Below are positions 4,305-8,428 of a DNA stretch of 8,428 bases, piece by piece (within the stretch, counting starts at the first letter, position 1; each line of letters begins with the position of its first letter). Under the pieces are notes generated by a model. That model searched no databases and was not told the DNA's origin. It worked only from the letters and a program-made list of their open reading frames with translations. The translations under genes and the position numbers were made by a program. The stretch spans positions 1 through 8,428 of the forward strand of contig DGEE01000068.1 of the NCBI GenBank assembly GCA_002385815.1, written 5' to 3'. The DNA comes from Hungateiclostridiaceae bacterium UBA3934. Its GTDB lineage: Bacteria; Bacillota; Clostridia; Acetivibrionales; DTU013.

Positions 4305-7226
4305 TCAGGATTCGATGGGCTTGTAAACGTATGTCACTTCAGAGCCTTTGACTGTCACCAGTACATACTGGGCATTGCCGGTATCTTTCGAGTTTATGCC
4401 TGACACTTCATAGCCGGCGGTTTCGAAATATCTCACCCCGTCCTCCACGGTACATTTGTTCTCACTGCCCTTATAGAACACACAGACATTTTTCAACGTA
4501 TCGAAGCGATAATCTTTCAGTGTTTTCTTGAACAATGCCATTTCCAGTTTATCTGTAAAGGTCTCAGGAGAACTCTCCATGAAGATGAACACATTCTTGC
4601 CCTTGAAGGATTCCAGATCTCTCAGGAACTTGTTCCATTGGTCAGAATCACTGAGTCTCAGGCCCTTTTTTCGCGTATCGAGCTTGATGAACCTGCTGTT
4701 TTTGAAATCAGTGACAGAATATGCATAATCAGCTTCTTTGGTGGACTTCAGGTCTACTGTATGAGTCGCGACTACAGGCTTACCCTTTACGCTGCCTGTG
4801 ATCGACTCGTGAGAACCGCTGCCGACAACTGCACCGATTTCCAGGTATTTTGTCACTTTATCAGCAAAGACTTTAGTAAGTCTTTTTTCAACGTCATTTT
4901 CCGGCAGCTTCGATTGTCCCATGACACCGAAACGGAATGAGTCGGCAGTTGCTTTTGTGAAACTCACGGCTTTATTTGCCTCGTCGATGAACGGCGTATC
5001 TTCAGGGACCTTGATGTCATCCAGAGACGGGTATCCATCGGATATGAAGGTCAGGTCGTCAAAATACAGACATCCTGCATCCATATCCGGATTGACCTGC
5101 ACGATATAGATCCTGTGAAGTCTTGCTGGTTTTTTGATGTTTTCGGCGGATGCTTCGACATACTTCCAGCCGACCCAATCCAAAGTCCTGGTGAAATCCA
5201 CCACCTGCCTTTTGCCGTCTGCATCCACCAGTTCAGCACGCAGCCATCCTGAATTTTCGTGGTCATTGTACACATGAAGACCGATCTTATGGGTATCGGC
5301 ATCGAGTTCATAACCTGTTTCCGGCAGCACGTAGTATGCCGCACGTGTGACATCGGTATTTGTCGTAAAATCATACACCAGCTTGCCTGAACTCTTGCCG
5401 GACACCTTCTGCTCACTTGCGACTGCGTAATGTCCCACGATGGTTTCAGGATATGACTGGAATGCGCCTTTTACTTCCTCAAACCCATCTATGACCTCGG
5501 CAGTCTCTGCTGATACAGCAACCGGACAATAGACATAGGCATCACCGAATGAACCTTCTATGTATCCGGCCCCTCTCTTTTCTGCAGTGAACACACCGTC
5601 ATCACTGATGGAACCCATATCACCGACTACTTTCCAGTTCAAATCGGCAGCGTTTATGGAAGCGGTATACCCTCTCGGATTCGTTCCGGTTATTTTAAAG
5701 GTTTTGGATTTCCCCAGCGGAAGTTTCAGGCTTTTGCTGTCAAGAGTGAGTGAAACGGGCCTCGATAGCACACTGACCCTTATGGTTGAGCTTATTTTTC
5801 CGATACTGGCCTTTATTGTCCCTTCGCCATATGTGCTCGGTCTGAAAACATTGCCTTCGAAGGTTCCCTTAACTCCGGAAACACTCCATTCGACTTCATC
5901 CAGGTCCACTTCGATGGGGTTGAGATGTTTATCATAACCTTTTACGGTAAATGCTCTTGTAGTATGTGTGAACATGTATCTGTCGTCAGTTTCGATGATA
6001 ATACCTGCCAGCTCTGCCGGAGGCGCTGTCGAGATTACTCCCACGGCGTTGATGACTGACCTGACGACACCGTCGGAGGGTTTATTCATGACCTTTACGC
6101 TGCTCTCTCCCAAAGGCCTTGCCACCATGGTGGTGGAGCCGCCTCCGTCCATGTTCAGCGCGTTGTATGCACCGATGCTCTGCATGAACTCAGCCATCCC
6201 TCTCAATGTCAGTCCGATGCTTGCGGTCTGCCGGCCGTCTACAGTCACGAGATACAGTGTTTTGCCGTTTTTCGATATCCCCAGCGCCGTTTTGGGGCTT
6301 CTGGCCATGATGTCTGCAGCTTCGAAGGAAAACTTCTCCGGGATGACCCCGTTCTCGACCAGGATGGCGCTGCCGGAAACAGACATTTTGAGTTTTTTCC
6401 AGTCAGGTGTCGTGGTGATTTCCATATGTGCTTTGTCTCCTATGGTGAACATGCTCCTGAGCTTTCTTGCCCCATCACTGCGGGTCACTGCAATAAACCC
6501 GTTCTCAGGTATCTTCAGGGCAGGCTCACCTGTCAGCATATGTGTCACGACTCCGTTTTCAACGACCATCTGGAACATGTCCGGCATATCGGTAGTCGCT
6601 CCGAAAGCTTTTTCGCCCCATTTCCTGTCATAAACATATATCTCACTGAAATCATTCCAGCTTTTCTTATTGTAATGCTGGAACGCAATGGATGCGCCGC
6701 TCTCTGAAACCAGCTTCATATCTGCCTTCCAAAAATCCAGTACTGCCTTGTTGTCATCAGTGATGGAGAAAGAAGCCATCGAGTCGCTGTATCTGTTGAT
6801 ATTGTCAGAAACGCTCTGCAGCTCTGACGATCCCACTATCCCGCCGACGGGGAAGCCGTAGCCAGTACCGGCCGGAGTGAAAAAGCTCCCGTTGACAGCA
6901 GCTACCGCACCGTTCTGCTCAGCCAGCTTCAGCGTTGAAGCGCGCTGTGCAAAGGATTCCGTACTGGAAAGTGTATCGATGCTTATATACTTCTGGGTCA
7001 GGTCGACCTTGAGAACGTGCAGGTTGTACCATCCATCTTTTGTGAACCTGACTATATTCTCAAGTGTGACACCCTGTGTGACCGCCTGGGTGGTCCTCTC
7101 TTCGTGGATGACATTGGCAGCGGTCGGATCTGCTGCATATGTATGCGTTGCTGTGAATGGTATCAGGATAAGGACTGCGGTGATGAAAGCGGTCAGCCTT
7201 CTGAATTTGCCTTTGTTTTTAAACAT
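4305..7226 (-). CDS. Exported phosphodiester glycosidase (NAGPA family), multidomain
   Basis: A secreted 973-residue protein. Residues 1-31 are a signal peptide with cleavage likely at THTYA|ADP. About 66-398 is the NAGPA/phosphodiester glycosidase domain, related to the enzyme that uncovers mannose-6-phosphate in animals: AVNGSFF (110-116), ARSPKTALGIS (308-318), VDGRQ (329-333) and the signature NMDGGGSTTMVAR (358-370). Two Ig-like segments follow (about 403-487 and 490-571), then a jelly-roll-like region (about 578-727) ending in CLYFDDLTF, as in carbohydrate-binding modules. Residues 762-970 resemble a calcineurin-type phosphoesterase lacking its metal ligands. Known relatives cleave sugar-1-phosphodiester bonds; the substrate here is probably an envelope or external glycan (inference). 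The start has GGAGG (7236-7232) 5 nt upstream. It begins 11 bp after the ttcA-like gene and probably shares its mRNA. No cell-wall anchor is visible. Confidence 0.9.
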   Translation of the reverse strand: MFKNKGKFRRLTAFITAVLILIPFTATHTYAADPTAANVIHEERTTQAVTQGVTLENIVRFTKDGWYNLHVLKVDLTQKYISIDTLSSTESFAQRASTLKLAEQNGAVAAVNGSFFTPAGTGYGFPVGGIVGSSELQSVSDNINRYSDSMASFSITDDNKAVLDFWKADMKLVSESGASIAFQHYNKKSWNDFSEIYVYDRKWGEKAFGATTDMPDMFQMVVENGVVTHMLTGEPALKIPENGFIAVTRSDGARKLRSMFTIGDKAHMEITTTPDWKKLKMSVSGSAILVENGVIPEKFSFEAADIMARSPKTALGISKNGKTLYLVTVDGRQTASIGLTLRGMAEFMQSIGAYNALNMDGGGSTTMVARPLGESSVKVMNKPSDGVVRSVINAVGVISTAPPAELAGIIIETDDRYMFTHTTRAFTVKGYDKHLNPIEVDLDEVEWSVSGVKGTFEGNVFRPSTYGEGTIKASIGKISSTIRVSVLSRPVSLTLDSKSLKLPLGKSKTFKITGTNPRGYTASINAADLNWKVVGDMGSISDDGVFTAEKRGAGYIEGSFGDAYVYCPVAVSAETAEVIDGFEEVKGAFQSYPETIVGHYAVASEQKVSGKSSGKLVYDFTTNTDVTRAAYYVLPETGYELDADTHKIGLHVYNDHENSGWLRAELVDADGKRQVVDFTRTLDWVGWKYVEASAENIKKPARLHRIYIVQVNPDMDAGCLYFDDLTFISDGYPSLDDIKVPEDTPFIDEANKAVSFTKATADSFRFGVMGQSKLPENDVEKRLTKVFADKVTKYLEIGAVVGSGSHESITGSVKGKPVVATHTVDLKSTKEADYAYSVTDFKNSRFIKLDTRKKGLRLSDSDQWNKFLRDLESFKGKNVFIFMESSPETFTDKLEMALFKKTLKDYRFDTLKNVCVFYKGSENKCTVEDGVRYFETAGYEVSGINSKDTGNAQYVLVTVKGSEVTYVYKPIES

Positions 7227-7237
7227 TTTGACCTCCG

Positions 7238-8008
7238 TTATTCGTTCCAGCCGTTCAGACCGGAGCGTTTGATGGCACCAAAAATATTGTTTTTGATTTC
7301 CTTGTTGTCCGATGAAAGATCCGTCAGCAGATCTTTTATATATTGGCGTTTTGTTTTGCCGTTGGCAATACAGGGATTGTGGACGACCTGTATGCCGTTT
7401 TCTTTTATGAAAGCGATGATCTGCTGTTCTTCCACGTATAAAAGAGGCCTGATCACATAAATGTTTCTTCTGTCCAGATATGTGACTGGCGAAAATGTAT
7501 GTATCCGGCCTTCATAAAAAGTGCTGAGGAGCAGGGTCTCTATGGCATCATCGCGGTTGTGCGCAAGGGCGACCTTATTGCAGCCAAACCGGAGTGCTGC
7601 GTTGTTCAGTGCGCCTCTTCTCAGATTTGCACACAGCGAGCAGGGATTGTTTTCCTGTCTTTCTTCGAATACTATTTTACCGATGTATGTATCTTCAATG
7701 GAATATTCCACTCCTATGTCCTCACATAGCTGTCTGACCGGCGAATAATCCGGCTCGCCGATACCCATGGTCAATGTGACCGCTTTTATTTCGAATCTGA
7801 CAGGATAGAAGTCCATGAGCTTCCTGAGCGCGATCAGCAAGGTAAGAGAATCCTTTCCACCTGAGACGCCGACAGCTATCCTGTCGCCTTCACTGATCAT
7901 CTCGTAATCCTGGACAGCTCTTCTCGTCTGTGCGAGTATCTTTTTGAATCCCTTCGACTGAAGGTTTTTTATTCCCACTGCCATAGTAAAATCATCTTTT
8001 GACCCCAT
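7238..8008 (-). CDS. ttcA: TtcA-like tRNA 2-thiocytidine (C32) synthetase family protein
   Basis: An ATP-dependent tRNA thiolase of the TtcA/TtuA group, which adenylates a tRNA base and replaces oxygen with sulfur; TtcA modifies cytidine 32. The 256-residue protein has the PP-loop SGGKDS (49-54), NPCSLCANLRRGAL (121-134) with a Cys-x-x-Cys pair, AHNRDDAIETLLL (149-161), and NPCIANGKTKRQ (211-222) with the third Cys; C123, C126 and C213 are the expected iron-sulfur ligands. The usual GHHxDD motif reads AHNRDD here. The substrate base is inferred from family; U54-type thiolation is less likely. No ribosome site precedes the ATG at 8008, nor the in-frame ATG at 7984, and a consensus promoter would start transcription at about 8008, suggesting a leaderless mRNA. 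The glycosidase gene follows after 11 bp. Confidence 0.85.
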   Translation of the reverse strand: MGSKDDFTMAVGIKNLQSKGFKKILAQTRRAVQDYEMISEGDRIAVGVSGGKDSLTLLIALRKLMDFYPVRFEIKAVTLTMGIGEPDYSPVRQLCEDIGVEYSIEDTYIGKIVFEERQENNPCSLCANLRRGALNNAALRFGCNKVALAHNRDDAIETLLLSTFYEGRIHTFSPVTYLDRRNIYVIRPLLYVEEQQIIAFIKENGIQVVHNPCIANGKTKRQYIKDLLTDLSSDNKEIKNNIFGAIKRSGLNGWNE

Positions 8009-8014
8009 GATTAA

Positions 8015-8043
8015 ATTATAAGGCAGCAGGGTACAGGGGGCAA
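8015..8043 (-). promoter_or_regulatory. Promoter of the ttcA-like gene, start predicted at the ATG
   Basis: On the minus strand TTGCCC (8043-8038, four of six consensus bases) is 17 bp from a perfect TATAAT (8020-8015). Six bases separate the -10 from the A of the ATG at 8008, the usual place of a transcription start. Confidence 0.65.
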
Positions 8044-8106
8044 GTTATGTTACTGTTACAAATATCTTTCAAAATGGTTAAAACGCCTTGTGGGCATGTG
8101 GGTGCA

Positions 8107-8134
8107 GGCAGCACGGTTGTATCGCTGGCAGCAC
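8107..8134. repeat. Direct repeat upstream of the tRNA promoter
   Basis: GGCAGCAC occurs at 8107-8114 and 8127-8134, 20 bp (about two helical turns) apart, just before the tRNA-Pro -35 at 8142. It could be a binding site or chance; nothing else is recognisable between 8044 and 8141. Confidence 0.3.
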
Positions 8135-8141
8135 ATAACTA

Positions 8142-8170
8142 TTGATTATTTAAGCAGTGTATAGTAAAAT
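8142..8170 (+). promoter_or_regulatory. Promoter of tRNA-Pro
   Basis: TTGATT (8142-8147), a 17-bp spacer and TAAAAT (8165-8170) predict a start near 8177, giving a leader of about 20 nt before the mature tRNA at 8197. Confidence 0.75.
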
Positions 8171-8196
8171 ATACTTTGCGTCTGAACACAGACCGT

Positions 8197-8272
8197 CGGG
8201 GTGTAGCGCAGTTGGTAGCGCGCTTGGTTTGGGACCAAGATGCCGCAGGTTCGAGTCCTGTCACTCCGACCA
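8197..8272 (+). tRNA. tRNA-Pro, anticodon UGG
   Basis: A complete 76-nt tRNA with encoded CCA (8270-8272). The acceptor stem pairs CGGGGTG (8197-8203) with CACTCCG (8262-8268), with one G-U pair. The D arm is GCGC-AGTTGGTA-GCGC, the anticodon arm CTTGG-TTTGGGA-CCAAG gives anticodon UGG, and the T arm holds the GGTTCGAGTCC motif. UGG reads proline codons CCN. It stands alone between a promoter and a terminator, a single-gene transcription unit. Confidence 0.98.
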
Positions 8273-8274
8273 GA

Positions 8275-8307
8275 AAACCCCTTGGGGACCTGCTCCTCAA
8301 GGGGTTT
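8275..8307 (+). terminator. Terminator after tRNA-Pro, possibly bidirectional
   Basis: AAACCCCTTG (8275-8284) pairs with CAAGGGGTTT (8298-8307), extended inward by GGGA/TCCT around a 5-nt loop, 14 bp in all. The U-run on the plus side is short (TTTAATAAT). On the minus side it reads TTTTC, so the same hairpin may also end a gene arriving from the right. Confidence 0.75.
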
Positions 8308-8373
8308 AATAATGTATGATATATTAGAGGCACATTTTTTGATGGTTTTGCAGCAGATTTTGGACAAACTGCT

Positions 8374-8428
8374 TTACAGCGCATCATATTCACTGCCGTC
8401 TTCTGCGTCTTTTCTGTTTCTTCTTCTG
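8374..8428 (-). CDS. Possible C-terminal end of a gene entering from the right
   Basis: One minus-strand frame is open from the window edge to TAA at 8376-8374 and would end RRRNRKDAEDGSEYDAL. A hydrophilic tail just ahead of a hairpin usable as a terminator on this strand (8307-8275) fits a gene end, but 17 codons cannot prove it and no family can be named. The other two minus-strand frames are less gene-like. Confidence 0.3.
   Translation of the reverse strand, partial: RRRNRKDAEDGSEYDAL

Noticed and set aside
5968..6633. Plus-strand open frame of 221 codons opposite the glycosidase
   Set aside because: It is antisense to the conserved NAGPA domain and has no initiation signal; long shadows are common in this base composition.
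8139..8393. Minus-strand open frames of 84 and 73 codons, one reading GVTGLEPAASWSQTKRATN
   Set aside because: They run antisense through tRNA-Pro and its terminator. This peptide is a classic false gene produced by the complement of tRNA-Pro.

Overview
The window looks like a chromosomal segment of a Gram-positive Bacillota, most probably Clostridia. The signal recognition particle (SRP) RNA is of the long Firmicute/clostridial type, GalU resembles Bacillus/Clostridium GtaB, all main genes but two have strong GGAGG ribosome sites, and promoters are close to sigma-A consensus. Base composition is moderate. I cannot name the genus. I see no phage, insertion sequence, CRISPR array or integrase.

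Layout, left to right. (1) 1-196, minus: the 5' three quarters of the SRP RNA gene (ffs), cut by the window edge, with a consensus promoter at 238-266. (2) 327-384: a probable terminator for the genes to its right, and at 440-516 a tiny frameshifted hydrophobic reading frame. (3) 490-2291, minus: two tandem diverged paralogs of the DUF155 (RMND1/RMD1) family, each with a C-terminal membrane helix. (4) 2292-2602: a divergent control region with a 13-bp inverted repeat, a probable promoter for the DUF155 pair, a 20-bp tandem duplication that doubles an extended -10 element, and a stem in the galU leader. (5) 2603-3478, plus: galU, UTP-glucose-1-phosphate uridylyltransferase. (6) 3479-3624: a leader or trailer with a possible pseudoknot and a 12-bp hairpin that abuts the next start codon. 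(7) 3625-4239, plus: a small membrane-anchored protein whose linker is built from in-frame copies of a GGGGACGGTTCT-type DNA repeat. (8) 4305-8008, minus: a probable two-gene transcript of a TtcA-like tRNA thiolase followed by a 973-residue exported phosphodiester glycosidase with Ig-like, jelly-roll-like and degenerate metallophosphoesterase-like parts. (9) 8142-8307, plus: a complete tRNA-Pro(UGG) unit with promoter and terminator. (10) 8374-8428, minus: possibly the last codons of another gene.

The genes do not form one pathway. galU supplies UDP-glucose for cell-surface glycans, and the glycosidase probably acts on sugar-phosphodiester bonds outside the cell, so an envelope theme is possible but inferred. 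SRP RNA, tRNA-Pro and TtcA belong to translation and protein export. The points most worth a second look are the in-frame repeat expansion at 3760-3930, the degenerate phosphoesterase-like domain, the apparently leaderless ttcA-like transcript, the duplicated galU promoter element and the unexplained DUF155 pair.
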